A DNA stretch of 64,000 bases from Pseudonocardia autotrophica (GTDB lineage Bacteria > Actinomycetota > Actinomycetes > Mycobacteriales > Pseudonocardiaceae): positions 1 to 64,000 of the forward strand of contig NZ_AP018920.1 of the NCBI RefSeq assembly GCF_003945385.1, written 5' to 3'. Positions 11,993-20,576 of this stretch are shown here, one piece after another. Below the pieces are notes generated by a model. The model was not told the DNA's origin. It did no database searches and saw only the letters and a list, made by a program, of their open reading frames with translations. Made by a program: the position numbers and the translations under genes. The stretch's first letter is position 1, and each line of letters starts with the position of its first letter.

Positions 11993-14503
11993 GTGACGGA
12001 CACGATCGATCCCGCGGCCCCCGCCGCGGGCGGCGGAGAGGGTGGGGGCCGGGTCGAACCGGTCGACATCCAGCAGGAGATGCAGCGCTCCTACATCGAC
12101 TACGCGATGAGCGTGATCGTCGGGCGTGCGCTGCCGCTGGTGGAGGACGGCCTCAAGCCGGTCCACCGCCGCGTCCTCTACTCGATGGGGGAGAACGGCT
12201 TCCGCCCCGAACGGTCGTACGTCAAGTGCGCCCGCGTCGTCGGCGACGTGATGGGTAACTACCACCCGCACGGTGACTCGGCGATCTACGACGCCCTCGT
12301 CCGGATGGCCCAGCCATGGTCGATGCGCTACCCGTTGATCTCCGGGCAGGGCAACTTCGGCTCCCGCGGCAACGACCCGGCCGCGGCCATGCGGTACACC
12401 GAGTGCCGGCTCTCGCCGCTGGCGATGGCGATGTTGCAGGACATCGACGAGGACACCGTCGACTTCCTCGACAACTACGACGGCAAGACCCAGGAACCGG
12501 TCGTCCTGCCGTCCCGGGTGCCGAACCTGCTGATCAACGGCAGCTCCGGCATCGCGGTCGGGATGGCGACGAACATCCCGCCGCACAACCTGCGCGAGGT
12601 CGGGGACGGCGTCGTCTGGGCGCTGGAGAACCCGGACGCCACCGACGACGAGCTGCTCGATGCGCTCATGGAGCGCATCAAGGGGCCGGACTTCCCGACC
12701 CACGGCCTGATCGTCGGCCGGGACGGCATCGAGTCGGCCTACCGGACCGGCCGCGGCTCCATCCGGATGCGCGCGGTCGTCGAGGTCGAGGAGGACACGA
12801 AGGGCCGGACCACGCTGGTGGTCACCGAGCTGCCCTACGTGGTGAACCCGGACAACCTCATCGAGTCGATCGCGACCATGGTCCGCGACGGCAAGATCGC
12901 CGGGATCTCCGAGGTCGTCGACGAGTCGAGTGACCGGATCGGCATGCGGATCGTCATCACGCTCAAGCGCGATGCGGTCGCCAAGGTCGTGCTGAACAAC
13001 CTCTACAAGCACACCCAGCTGCAGCACAGCTTCGGTGTGAACATGCTGTCGATCGTCGACGGCGTGCCGCGCACGCTGCGCCTGGACCAGGTCGTCCGGC
13101 ACTACGTGCGGCACCAGATCGAGGTCATCGTCCGGCGGACGCGCTACCGGCTGCGCAAGGCCGAGGAGCGGGCCCACATCCTGCGTGGTCTGGTCAAGGC
13201 GCTCGACGCCCTCGACGAGGTCATCGCGCTGATCCGGGCGTCGGCCACGGTCGACGTCGCCCGCGCCGGCCTGATCGACCTGCTCGACGTCGACGACATC
13301 CAGGCCCAGGCCATCCTGGACATGCAGCTGCGCCGGCTCGCCGCACTGGAGCGGCAGAAGATCGTCGACGAGCTCGCCGAGATCGAGCTCGAGATCGCCG
13401 ACTACCAGGACATCCTGGCCCGGCCGGAGCGGCAGCGCGCGATCGTCCGTGACGAGCTGATCGAGATCGTCGAGAAGCACGGCGACGACCGCCGGACCCG
13501 GATCGTCGGCTACGACGGCGACGTCACCGACGAGGACCTGATCGCGGTCGAGGACGTCGTCGTCACGATCACCCGGACCGGCTACGCGAAGCGCACGAAG
13601 ACCGACCTCTACCGGGCGCAGAAGCGCGGCGGCAAGGGCGTGCAGGGTGCGGCGCTGAAGCAGGACGACATCGTCGCCCACTTCTTCGTCTGCTCCACGC
13701 ACGACTGGATGCTGTTCTTCACCAACCGCGGGCGGGTCTACCGGCTCAAGGCCTACGAGCTGCCCGAGGCCAACCGGACGGCCCGCGGTCAGCACCTGGC
13801 GAACCTCCTGGCTCTGCAGCCGGAGGAGGAGATCGCCCAGGTCATGCAGATCAAGGACTACCAGGCGCGGCCGTATCTCGTCCTGGCGACGCGAAACGGC
13901 CTGGTGAAGAAGTCGCGGCTCACCGACTTCGACTCCAACCGCACCGGCGGCCTGATCGGCATCAACCTGCGCGACGACGACGAGCTGGTCGGCGCCGTGC
14001 TCTGCTCCCCCGACGACGACCTGCTGCTCGTCTCCGCGGAGGGGCAGTCGATCCGGTTCACCGCCACCGACGACGCGCTGCGCCCGATGGGCCGGGCGAC
14101 GTCCGGCGTGCTGGGCATGCGCTTCAACAGCGGTGACCAGCTGCTCGCACTCGGCGTGATCCGCCCGGACACCTTCCTACTGGTCGCCACCACCGGCGGC
14201 TACGCGAAGCGCACTCCGATCGAGGACTATCCGGTCCAGGGTCGTGGCGGGAAGGGAGTGTTGACGCTCCAGTACGACCGTCGCCGTGGCACGCTGGTCG
14301 GTGCACTCATCGTCGGGATCGACGACGAGCTGTACGCGATCACCTCCACCGGCGGGGTCATCCGGACCTCGGCCCGCGAGGTGCGGAAGGCCGGCCGGCA
14401 GACGAAGGGAGTCCGCCTGATGAACCTGGGCGAGAGCTCCACGCTGCTGGCGGTCGCCCGCAACGCGGAGGAGACCGAGGAGGACCCGGGCCAGCAGGCG
14501 TAG
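11993..14503 (+). CDS. gyrA: DNA gyrase subunit A
   Basis: GyrA carries the DNA-cleaving active site of gyrase. In the 836-residue protein the catalytic Tyr is about residue 135 (RYTECRLS). The quinolone-resistance region reads [10 protein letters not shown] at about 91-100, with Ser at the position of E. coli Ser83 and Asp at that of Asp87, i.e. the sensitive-type residues. The C-terminal beta-pinwheel includes the GyrA-box variant QKRGGKG, required for wrapping DNA. The GTG start at 11993 follows an AGGAGA site. It is the second gene of a gyrBA operon. Confidence 0.97.
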   Translation: MTDTIDPAAPAAGGGEGGGRVEPVDIQQEMQRSYIDYAMSVIVGRALPLVEDGLKPVHRRVLYSMGENGFRPERSYVKCARVVGDVMGNYHPHGDSAIYDALVRMAQPWSMRYPLISGQGNFGSRGNDPAAAMRYTECRLSPLAMAMLQDIDEDTVDFLDNYDGKTQEPVVLPSRVPNLLINGSSGIAVGMATNIPPHNLREVGDGVVWALENPDATDDELLDALMERIKGPDFPTHGLIVGRDGIESAYRTGRGSIRMRAVVEVEEDTKGRTTLVVTELPYVVNPDNLIESIATMVRDGKIAGISEVVDESSDRIGMRIVITLKRDAVAKVVLNNLYKHTQLQHSFGVNMLSIVDGVPRTLRLDQVVRHYVRHQIEVIVRRTRYRLRKAEERAHILRGLVKALDALDEVIALIRASATVDVARAGLIDLLDVDDIQAQAILDMQLRRLAALERQKIVDELAEIELEIADYQDILARPERQRAIVRDELIEIVEKHGDDRRTRIVGYDGDVTDEDLIAVEDVVVTITRTGYAKRTKTDLYRAQKRGGKGVQGAALKQDDIVAHFFVCSTHDWMLFFTNRGRVYRLKAYELPEANRTARGQHLANLLALQPEEEIAQVMQIKDYQARPYLVLATRNGLVKKSRLTDFDSNRTGGLIGINLRDDDELVGAVLCSPDDDLLLVSAEGQSIRFTATDDALRPMGRATSGVLGMRFNSGDQLLALGVIRPDTFLLVATTGGYAKRTPIEDYPVQGRGGKGVLTLQYDRRRGTLVGALIVGIDDELYAITSTGGVIRTSAREVRKAGRQTKGVRLMNLGESSTLLAVARNAEETEEDPGQQA

Positions 14504-14510
14504 GCGGATC

Positions 14511-14541
14511 GCGGTGGCCGGTCGACATGACCGGCCACCGC
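14511..14541 (+). terminator. Hairpin terminator after gyrA
   Basis: A perfect 13-bp inverted repeat, GCGGTGGCCGGTC at 14511-14523 and its complement at 14529-14541, with a 5-base loop, begins 7 bp after the gyrA stop. No T-run follows, as is usual for GC-rich actinobacterial terminators. Confidence 0.8.
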
Positions 14542-14605
14542 GCCGTCGACCGGCCCGGATCGTCTGCAGGACTGCAGCGCCGACAAGCGAGGAGAGCTCC
14601 AGCTC

Positions 14606-15382
14606 GTGAGCACCGACGACCGCACCCCGTCGTCGCCGGACGAGGGCCGCACCGTCGCCACCGACGCGGACCAGTCCGGCGTCCCGGCAGCCGACCCGGC
14701 CCCCGTCGCTGACGGCGCACCCCCGGCAGCACCGTCTCCCGACGTGCAGCCGAGCCCCGTCCCGCGGACCGAGCCCGTGGTGGAGGAGCCCGCCGCGGTC
14801 GATCCGGCGGGTGCCTCCCCGCCGCCGTGGCGCCGGGTGCCGGACCCGAACGAGCAGCAGCTGGAGGCGGAGCAGCCGACCGTGGCCGACTCGCTGCTGA
14901 GTGAGGCGCCGACCGCGTTCCTCACCGCGCCGGCGGCCGGTGGCGCCGCGACCGCGGTCCGCGAGCCGGAGCAGCGGGAGACGGGTGCCGAGACGCCGCG
15001 CGCGTCGGTCCGCAACCGTCCACCGCGGCAGGCGCTGCTGCAGCTCAAGCGATTCGACCCGTGGTCGGTGCTGAAGATGGCGCTGGCACTGGCGATCGTG
15101 CTGTGGCTGGTGTGGATGGTCGCCGCGGGCGTGCTGTACGGGGTGCTCGGCGGGATGGGCGTGTGGGACCGGCTCAACGGCACCTACGCCGACCTCGTCA
15201 CCGGTCAGGAGGAGACCGGCGGGGCGCTGATCAGCGCCGGCCGGGTCTTCGGTCTCGCGGCCGTCGTCGGCGCCGTCAACAGCCTGCTGTTCGCCGTCGC
15301 CATCACGATCGTCGCCTTCGTCTACAACGTCGCGGCCGACCTCGTCGGTGGCGTCGAGGTCACCCTGTCCGAGCGCGACTGA
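14606..15382 (+). CDS. DUF3566 transmembrane protein downstream of gyrA (Rv0007-like)
   Basis: A membrane protein of unknown function conserved after gyrA in actinobacteria. The first 140 of 258 residues are Pro/Ala/Glu-rich and probably disordered in the cytoplasm. The DUF3566 domain follows, with two predicted membrane segments (about 153-178, VLKMALALAIVLWLVWMVAA; and about 212-243) separated by a short loop. It ends GGVEVTLSERD, a typical end for the family. The GTG at 14606 is preceded by a GAGGAGAG ribosome-binding site. Location next to tRNA-Ile/tRNA-Ala is the same as in Mycobacterium. Confidence 0.88.
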   Translation: MSTDDRTPSSPDEGRTVATDADQSGVPAADPAPVADGAPPAAPSPDVQPSPVPRTEPVVEEPAAVDPAGASPPPWRRVPDPNEQQLEAEQPTVADSLLSEAPTAFLTAPAAGGAATAVREPEQRETGAETPRASVRNRPPRQALLQLKRFDPWSVLKMALALAIVLWLVWMVAAGVLYGVLGGMGVWDRLNGTYADLVTGQEETGGALISAGRVFGLAAVVGAVNSLLFAVAITIVAFVYNVAADLVGGVEVTLSERD

Positions 15383-15474
15383 GGGCCTGCTCCGCACGGG
15401 TTCCGGCGAGTCCTGGGGGAGTACCCCGCCGGTAACCCGCTCGACCCCGTGCGGTACTGTTCCTCTTGTCGCAA

Positions 15475-15548
15475 GGGCCTATAGCTCAGTTGGTTAGAGC
15501 GCATCGCTGATAACGATGAGGTCGCTGGTTCAAATCCAGCTAGGCCCA
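15475..15548 (+). tRNA. ileT: tRNA-Ile (GAT anticodon)
   Basis: A full cloverleaf of 74 nt. The acceptor stem GGGCCTA (15475-15481) pairs with TAGGCCC (15541-15547), followed by discriminator A. The anticodon loop CTGATAA shows GAT, and the T-arm contains GGTTCAAAT. No CCA is encoded. It is the first tRNA after gyrA, as in other actinobacteria. Confidence 0.97.
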
Positions 15549-15586
15549 CACCTCCCGCCTCCGAAGTACTCGTGAGGAGACAGTCG

Positions 15587-15697
15587 ATGAAGAAGCTGCT
15601 CGTCCTGGCCCTGGTTGCCGGCGCCGCGTATGTCGGCTGGTCCCGCCTCCGCGGTGTCGGGTCCGATGACCTGTGGCACGAGGCCACGACTCGCTGA
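15587..15697 (+). CDS. DLW-39 family small protein
   Basis: A 36-residue ORF between the two tRNA genes: one hydrophobic segment (residues 3-18, KLLVLALVAGAAYVGW) followed by a short charged tail containing the DLW motif (residues 28-30). This fits the DLW-39 family of tiny actinobacterial membrane proteins, which occupies exactly this place between tRNA-Ile and tRNA-Ala. A GTGAGGAGA ribosome-binding site lies 6-7 bp before the ATG. Function unknown. Confidence 0.8.
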   Translation: MKKLLVLALVAGAAYVGWSRLRGVGSDDLWHEATTR

Positions 15698-15732
15698 ACC
15701 CGTCCACCGGGTACGGTGAGTCGCACTCACCC

Positions 15733-15808
15733 GGGGACGTAGCTCAATTGGCAGAGCACCGCCTTTGCAAGGCGGGGGTTAGGGGTTCGATTCCCCTCGT
15801 CTCCACCA
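15733..15808 (+). tRNA. alaT: tRNA-Ala (TGC anticodon)
   Basis: Cloverleaf with acceptor stem GGGGACG (15733-15739) paired to CGTCTCC (15798-15804; one G-T pair) and discriminator A, followed by an encoded CCA ending at 15808. The anticodon loop CTTTGCA gives TGC. The 3' half is repeated imperfectly at 16397-16437, which marks this gene as a likely integration target. Confidence 0.96.
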
Positions 15809-15845
15809 TCTGACCAGCAGGTTTGCGCCTGCGACGGTCTTCAGA

Positions 15846-16163
15846 CACCCGGCAAGCGTGATCGTCGGGATAGTCGATCGGCAACCGGCCCGCGACCGAC
15901 GCAGGGGACCGCCCATCGTGCAACACCCCGGTCACGACCTCCCGCAGCCGCGGTGAGCGCTCCACCGCGAGGCGCTTCGGGCGCTCCCACCGAGCACGAT
16001 CCTGCTCATCAGCAGCCGCCCGATACTCGGCGCGACCGCCGTACCGAGCGACCTCACGCGAGATCACCGACCGATCGCGCCCCAACCCGAGCGCGATCTG
16101 CCTGTACTGCAACCCCTCGGCCAGGCCCCGGGAGATCTCCTTCCGATCCGACAACGTCAACAT
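15846..16163 (-). pseudogene. Truncated IS30-family transposase
   Basis: About 105 residues on the minus strand match the N-terminal part of IS30-type transposases: a helix-turn-helix reading RKEISRGLAEGLQYRQIA, then GLGRDRSVISREVARYGGR and a further DNA-binding stretch ending SPASVAGRL. The DDE catalytic domain is absent and the frame runs on through unrelated sequence and the antisense of tRNA-Ala. It is a fragment left by an old insertion next to the tRNA gene. Confidence 0.75.
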
Positions 16164-16206
16164 CACACGCACGAGACATCCTGTCCCGCCGACCAACGAA
16201 GATCAA

Positions 16207-16413
16207 GTGCTACGACCGGCTGAACTCAGGGGCACCTACGCTCGGGTTCTCCTCTCGACGCCCGAGCTTGACGCAGCCTTCGAGCGAGTCGTCGCCGGCG
16301 GCGCCGAGGTTGTACAGGAGCCGACGGAGCAGCCATACGGAGCGCGCGACCTCGCCGTCCGGGACCCCGCAGGCAATCGACGAGCCCGGTTCGCGTTTTC
16401 AAGGTGGGGGTAG
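16207..16413 (+). pseudogene. C-terminal fragment of a glyoxalase/VOC-fold gene
   Basis: The frame encodes a stretch typical of the second half of a vicinal-oxygen-chelate domain (STPELDAAFERVVAGGAEVV, then QEPTEQPYGARDLAVRDPAGN). The N-terminal metal-binding half is missing and the end (RRARFAFSRWG) departs from the family, where the sequence runs into the tRNA-Ala 3' repeat. A remnant, cut at both ends. Confidence 0.65.
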
Positions 16414-16437
16414 GGGTTCGATTCCCATCGTCTCCAC
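16397..16437 (+). repeat. Imperfect second copy of the tRNA-Ala 3' end (att-like)
   Basis: About 40 bp here repeat the anticodon-loop-to-acceptor part of tRNA-Ala (15764-15807) with a few differences: the T-arm GGGGTTCGATTCCC and the end CGTCTCCACC are shared, while one T is lost and two or three bases differ. A displaced tRNA 3' end downstream of the intact gene is the usual footprint of a tRNA-targeting integrase. No integrase gene remains between the two copies. Confidence 0.75.
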
Positions 16438-16438
16438 C

Positions 16439-16663
16439 GCGCTGAGCTGCAGTGATGCCCGTTCTTAAGATCACATAGTGATTATCTGGCAATGGCCTGA
16501 CGGGAGCGGGGTCGTGCCACCCGGCTTATGGCCGGTCGGCTTGCTCATAGAGGTCTGACTGCTCAGGGTGGCCAGCCCGGAACGGTGCTGTCGGACCGCA
16601 GCAGTGGCCGCGGGCCCAGTTGGATCAGCTCGGAACTGGCCCTCGCGCCGGTACGCTGTACTC
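16439..16663. other. Possible insertion-sequence end, no gene
   Basis: No gene is supported between the tRNA repeat and the antitoxin gene. The stretch around 16540-16610 (GCTCATAGAGGTCTGACTGC and following) resembles non-coding ends of transposable elements of the IS110 kind as I recall them, but I cannot confirm this without a search. A promoter for the toxin-antitoxin pair should lie near the right end. Confidence 0.3.
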
Positions 16664-16897
16664 ATGACGCGTCTGGACCGCATCACCTCGGACCCGGCGG
16701 TGTGCCACGGCCAGCCGACGGTGCGGGGTCTGCGCTACACCGTCGAGAGCCTGCTGGAGCTGTTGTCGGCTGGGATGAGCATCGACGAGGTGCTCGAGGA
16801 CTATCCCGACCTTGAACGCGATGATCTGCTCGCGGCCTTGGAGTTCGGCGCGTTGGCGGCAGGTCGCCGTCGGGTGGTCCCGCTCGGCGCCGCGTGA
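16664..16897 (+). CDS. DUF433 antitoxin-like DNA-binding protein
   Basis: A 77-residue protein of the DUF433 family: MTRLDRITSDPAVCHGQPTV, followed by RGLRYTVESLLELLSAGMS and a winged-helix-like end with the EDYPDLERDDLLAALEF signature. DUF433 proteins are usually encoded upstream of a DUF5615 PIN-like protein and are regarded as VapB-like antitoxins. Here the stop codon overlaps the start of such a partner (GTGA at 16894-16897), so the pair is translationally coupled. Probably an autoregulated toxin-antitoxin operon in a region of mobile remnants. Confidence 0.82.
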   Translation: MTRLDRITSDPAVCHGQPTVRGLRYTVESLLELLSAGMSIDEVLEDYPDLERDDLLAALEFGALAAGRRRVVPLGAA

Positions 16898-17277
16898 GGT
16901 TCCTCGTCGACGCGCAGTTGCCCGCGCGACTGGCGCGGGCTCTGACCGACGCCGGCCACCAAGCGTTGCACACGACCGACCTGCCGGACGGCAACCGCAC
17001 GACGGACGCACAGATCGCCGCTCTGGCCGACCGAGAAGGTCGGGTGGTCGTGACGAAGGACCGCGACTTCCGAGACGGACATCTGCTGTCCGGGTCGCCT
17101 CGCCGGCTGCTCGTGGTCGCGACCGGCAACATCGCCAACGCAGCGCTGTTGGCGCTGTTCGCCGCGAACCTCGACACGATCGTCGCCGCGCTGGACGAGG
17201 TGGCGTTCGTCGAGATCGGGTCGGAAGCGCTTGTCTTGCACCGCCCGCGCAAGGATGGCCCGGACCGGTTCCCGTGA
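16894..17277 (+). CDS. DUF5615 PIN-like toxin candidate
   Basis: A 127-residue protein with the DUF5615 PIN-like fold: MRFLVDAQLPARLARALTDA at the start gives the first acidic residue (Asp6), and RVVVTKDRDFRDGHLLSG supplies the second acidic cluster. Such proteins are the predicted RNase partner of DUF433 antitoxins. The GTG start at 16894 overlaps the antitoxin stop. Toxic activity has not been shown for most members of this family, so toxin is inferred from fold and gene pairing. Confidence 0.8.
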   Translation: MRFLVDAQLPARLARALTDAGHQALHTTDLPDGNRTTDAQIAALADREGRVVVTKDRDFRDGHLLSGSPRRLLVVATGNIANAALLALFAANLDTIVAALDEVAFVEIGSEALVLHRPRKDGPDRFP

Positions 17278-17597
17278 CACCGGGCTGCCGGAGCGGCACG
17301 TCAACCTCGCGACGCTCGCGACAGTCTTCGAGGGTTACGACGTCAGCCTTCTGCGACGAGGCACGACGTGGCCCGGGTCGGTCGCCGGCGCCCCGGGTCC
17401 AGTTGACCGCCACCGGCGCACCTGCGGTGGCGCGAGGAGAACCCGGCGGACCAGTCGATCACCGACCTCATCGCCGGAACTGCCGCAGGGGTACCCTGCC
17501 CCGGTCATGCCACGAAGCCCCAGCACACAGACGGATTCGCCGGTGCGGACGCGTTCGTCGTCGACGACATGAACACCCACCTCAGGGCACTCCACTC
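17278..17597. other. 320-bp gap with no recognised gene
   Basis: Nothing convincing was found. Open frames across it lack family features and ribosome-binding sites. At its right end a 10-codon frame (ATG 17569) ends in a TGA that overlaps the ATG of the next gene; it could be a leader peptide or chance. Confidence 0.4.
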
Positions 17598-18395
17598 ATG
17601 ACGTCCCTCAGCCCTGCCGTCGCCGACGCCGCACGCTCCCGATGGCCCGACCGCGCCGCCGCCTGGATCGACGCCCTGCCCCGCGAGCTCGCGGAGTTGT
17701 GCGACTCGCTCGCGGTGACACCCACCGGTCGCACGTTCCCGGCCGGGTCCGCGCACGTCGTCGAAGCGGCCACCGGTACCGGTGCGCGCGTCGTCCTGCG
17801 CTCGACCCCCGACCCCGACGCCGCTGCGCAGGCCGCGGTGCTGGAACGGCTCGCAGATGCCGGCCTCGCACCTGCAGTGCACGGCGTGCGGCACACCGAG
17901 GCCGGTACGTGGACCGCGATGGACGCGATCACCCCGGGAACGTCGTTCGCCGAGCGCGAGCCGACCCCGTCGAACCTCACCGCCGTGACGACGATGCTGC
18001 GCACCCTGTCCGCCGAGGACGGTCCGCCGTCGGTGCCCAGCGTCGTTCCGTGGCTGCGCGCCCGCCTCGTCGACCTGCCGGCCGACGACCAGCCACCACA
18101 TCGAGGCGCGGCTCTCGACATGCTCGACCAGCTCGCCGCCGGGTCCGGGTCCGGTCTGTGTCATGCCGACCTCTCACCGCGCAACGTGCTCCACGGCGAC
18201 TCGCGACTGTGGTTCATCGGCCCTCGCGGGATGAACGGCGAGGCCGCCTACGACGTCGCGGTGCTCGCGCTCGAACTCAGCTTCGACGACCTGCACACGG
18301 CCCACGCGCTCGCCCGAAGCATCGCGTTGACCAGCGGACTCGACGGCGACCGAGCGAGCGCATGGGTCACCGTGGTCGCCGCCGCGACCGTCTGA
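17598..18395 (+). CDS. Aminoglycoside-phosphotransferase-like kinase, metal-binding Asp missing
   Basis: A 265-residue protein with the fold of the APH(6)/streptomycin-kinase-like phosphotransferases. The catalytic loop HADLSPRNVL is at residues 189-198 (His189, Asp191, Asn196), so the catalytic base is present. The following segment, normally IDPKG or IDFGD, reads FIGPRGMNGEAAYDVA: the metal-binding Asp is replaced by Gly208. The glycine-rich N-lobe is only roughly recognisable. The protein may be an inactive relative or a decaying gene. The ATG at 17598 lacks a clear ribosome-binding site. Substrate cannot be told. Confidence 0.65.
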   Translation: MTSLSPAVADAARSRWPDRAAAWIDALPRELAELCDSLAVTPTGRTFPAGSAHVVEAATGTGARVVLRSTPDPDAAAQAAVLERLADAGLAPAVHGVRHTEAGTWTAMDAITPGTSFAEREPTPSNLTAVTTMLRTLSAEDGPPSVPSVVPWLRARLVDLPADDQPPHRGAALDMLDQLAAGSGSGLCHADLSPRNVLHGDSRLWFIGPRGMNGEAAYDVAVLALELSFDDLHTAHALARSIALTSGLDGDRASAWVTVVAAATV

Positions 18396-18471
18396 CCGGA
18401 GTGGGAGCGCGCTGCGTCCGGATTCTCTTCTCGGTGGTCAGAGCCGCGCGCAGCGCTACCTCGGGTACGGA

Positions 18472-18615
18472 CCGGGTCGTCCGGCGCAGGCCGTGAACCA
18501 CCCGCACGGCGCAGCGGTAGCGCGGCGGGCGGCTCACGTGCGCGTGTGAATCAGTTGCCGGCGGGTGGTCGGATCCACCTCGTTCAGCGGGGCATCGGTC
18601 CGGAGCCGCTCGACG
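18472..18615 (-). repeat. Duplicate fragment of the 3' end of the ene-reductase gene
   Basis: This stretch repeats 20499-20694 (terminator hairpin plus the last codons of the ene-reductase gene) at high identity, with an internal deletion of about 40 bp. The hairpin copy has two mismatches in its stem, and no coding frame remains. It lies beside the C-terminal end of the downstream glyoxalase gene. Confidence 0.8.
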
Positions 18616-18645
18616 TGGACGGTGCCGGCCGGCGAGCTTCTGCGC

Positions 18646-19434
18646 TCAGTTCGGTGCCGTGACCTTCCAACGGAAGCCGTCGAGGTCGGAGAAGGAAGCG
18701 ACGTGCAGGCCGTCGTCGGTACGGCTCTCTGCCGCGGTGACGGTGCCCCCGGCGGTGTCGGCGGCCTTCAGGATCGAGTTCAGATCGTCGCGGGACCGGG
18801 CAGCGTGGGTGAGCACGAGGCCCGCGAAACCGTCGCCACCCGGTTCGACGCCGGCGTCCTTGGCGAGGGACCGGCGAGGCAGCAGACCGAGCCGGCACAC
18901 CCCGGGGGCGACGGTGAAGTCGACGAAGGTGTCGCCGTAGTCCCGGTCGACGCACATGCCGACGGCTTCGTAGAACACCTTGGATGCCTTCGGTGCGGCC
19001 ACGCCGAGGTAGACGGCCGTCTCGGTGGGTCTGATCGGAGTCGTCACCGGGCCGGAGTTCTTCTTCGTCGCTGCGGCCAGCTTCCACAGGGCGCCGTCCG
19101 GGGCCCGGTACACGGCGGTGAACTCGCCGAAGAGCTTCTTCTTCGCCGGTCGGACAGCAACGGCGCCGTTCGCGGCCGCAGCCTGCAGGAGCGCTTCGAC
19201 CTCCGCGGGCTGCTCGACGATGGTGGACAGGACGTAGCCGCGGAAGCCGGAAGTCGTCGGTCCCGTGCCGGCGTCGTCGGCGAGCTCGCCGAGTGGGCGG
19301 AGCGCGAGGCGTCCGGTGCCGTGCAGGTCCACCTCCTCGTCGGTGGAGGCGGCCGAGAACACCGACGTGTAGAAGGCACACGCCGACTGCGGGTCCGAGG
19401 CACCGAGTGTGATGGTGTCGAGCGTGAGCGTCAT
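18646..19434 (-). CDS. Glyoxalase/bleomycin-resistance-type (VOC) protein, two domains
   Basis: A 262-residue protein made of two vicinal-oxygen-chelate domains: the first about residues 3-125 (MTLTLDTITLGASDPQSACA to RAPDGALWKLA), the second about 138-262 (TAVYLGVAAPKASKVFYEAV to FSDLDGFRWKVTAPN). The pattern of a strand, a helix with FY and a DPDG-like C-terminal strand occurs in each. Such proteins either catalyse glyoxalase-type reactions or bind and sequester antibiotics; the substrate is not evident. The ATG at 19434 is chosen because the longer frame has no family match before MTLTLD. It is framed by gene fragments on both sides. Confidence 0.75.
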   Translation of the reverse strand: MTLTLDTITLGASDPQSACAFYTSVFSAASTDEEVDLHGTGRLALRPLGELADDAGTGPTTSGFRGYVLSTIVEQPAEVEALLQAAAANGAVAVRPAKKKLFGEFTAVYRAPDGALWKLAAATKKNSGPVTTPIRPTETAVYLGVAAPKASKVFYEAVGMCVDRDYGDTFVDFTVAPGVCRLGLLPRRSLAKDAGVEPGGDGFAGLVLTHAARSRDDLNSILKAADTAGGTVTAAESRTDDGLHVASFSDLDGFRWKVTAPN

Positions 19435-19689
19435 GCGAGCGTCTCCTGCAGCTGTCGGTCGGCCTGGTCGATCGGGACGGGGTTGCCCTCGTGACCGCCG
19501 GAGGCACGGTCGCGGGAGCCGTGGTCCTCGCGGATCTCGAAACCGGGCGCGTGGCGGTGGGACCCTGGCGCTCGGCCTCGGCACCGGTGCCCGAGAGATG
19601 TGTCGTGGAGGCCGGTTTCCATGATTGTCACGCTAGGACCGGACGTCTCACCGGTGCTTCTCGATTTCTGATCGATCGCCGTCAAGGCC

Positions 19690-19855
19690 GCCTCCGACGG
19701 GCCGACGTCCTGGCCGAGATCGAGCGCATGGCCGAGCCCGACCGCACGACGCATCCATGCCCTCGTCACCGACCACGCTCCGGAACTGTCACCCGAGCTC
19801 TGGCACGGACAGCCCACATGGGCACGGAAGGGGAAGGTCGTCTGCAGCGCATGTC
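19690..19855 (+). pseudogene. Fragment of a DUF1801-type (YdhG-like) gene with frameshift
   Basis: Two plus-strand frames join into one family-like sequence: DVLAEIERMAEPDR in the first, then after a shift near 19745 RIHALVTDHAPELSPELW and HGQPTWARKGKVVC. This is the N-terminal part of DUF1801 proteins (often ERIHALV...LSPKLWYGMPAYA). The frame is broken and the sequence ends where the duplicated hydrolase fragment begins, so it cannot make a full product. Confidence 0.55.
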
Positions 19856-19965
19856 GGAAGATCCGAGGACCTGGGATCGTCCAGGAACGCGGCCGTAGCT
19901 CGGCGGCACAGTGGTTGTAGAGCAGGACGAAGTGGTCGGCGCCGTCGATCTTCAGGACGGTCGCG
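19844..19965 (-). repeat. Duplicate fragment of the 3' end of the TAP-type hydrolase gene
   Basis: These 122 bp repeat 22461-22583 (the last ~40 codons of the hydrolase gene and its downstream edge) with only a few differences. No open copy of the gene exists here. Confidence 0.85.
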
Positions 19966-20036
19966 TCCTACCTCCGAAGCTGCCTGGTCCGAACCGCCGA
20001 GACGCGTTGCTCGCGAACCCCGTGCAACGAGTCAGG

Positions 20037-20360
20037 TCAGACCGGGTCGGTGAACGAGATCGGCTTGCCGGCGGCGCGTGCGTACGCGATCTCCCTGCTC
20101 GTGGACTCGCCGAGGTAGCCGCCGGGGTTGACGACCAGTACGCGATCCGCTAAGTCGATCTTGCGCAGGTGAAGGGCGCCCAACGCAGTCTTCTGCTCGT
20201 CGGTGATGGACTCGTTCGCTTCCTGATCGTCGTCGTGCAAGCAGGCGCTCGGCGCGACGACGATGGCGCCCGCAAGGGACAGGGCACGGCTCGCTGCACA
20301 CATCTCCGCCGTGAATCGGATGGAGCCGCAGATGCACACAATTTCAGGTCGGTCAGACAC
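20037..20360 (-). CDS. Nucleoside 2-deoxyribosyltransferase-like protein
   Basis: A 107-residue protein with the Rossmann-like pattern of the small nucleoside 2-deoxyribosyltransferase/YtoQ-type group: a first strand with GSIRF (residues 12-16), a helix, a second strand AGAIVVAPSA, then LRKIDLADRVLVVNPGGYLG and a C-terminal helix STSREIAYARAAGKPI. The Gly-Gly/Ser-Thr pocket suggests nucleotide or nucleoside binding. Real activity is unknown; similar genes often occur in phage and accessory regions. The ATG at 20360 follows a weak ribosome-binding site. Confidence 0.65.
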   Translation of the reverse strand: MSDRPEIVCICGSIRFTAEMCAASRALSLAGAIVVAPSACLHDDDQEANESITDEQKTALGALHLRKIDLADRVLVVNPGGYLGESTSREIAYARAAGKPISFTDPV

Positions 20361-20517
20361 AGCTCAGTCCTTCGAGCAACTCGCCGCCGGCTGTCACGTG
20401 ATCGCCGATGGCGAGTAACGCTGCCATGGGCTGCGCTGCGCGGCCGGGTCGACTCCCGCATCAGCCGCCGGGGAGCGTGGCCGCGCTCGGGCTGCAGCCG
20501 GGTCGTCCGGCGCAGGC

Positions 20518-20564
20518 CGTGAGCCGCCCGCACGGCGCAGCGGTAACGCGGCGGGCGGCTCACG
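20518..20564 (-). terminator. Hairpin terminator downstream of the ene-reductase gene
   Basis: A perfect 14-bp inverted repeat, CGTGAGCCGCCCGC at 20518-20531 and its complement at 20551-20564, with a 19-base loop, lies just after the stop of the leftward ene-reductase gene. A mutated copy is at 18492-18539. Confidence 0.75.
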
Positions 20565-20576
20565 TGCGTGTGTGAA

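Noticed and set aside
15744..16196. A complete 150-residue transposase
   Set aside because: Only the N-terminal DNA-binding part of an IS30-type transposase matches; the frame ends in antisense tRNA.
17231..17572. A small gene after the toxin gene
   Set aside because: The translation has no recognisable family, and the start lies inside the toxin gene without a ribosome-binding site.
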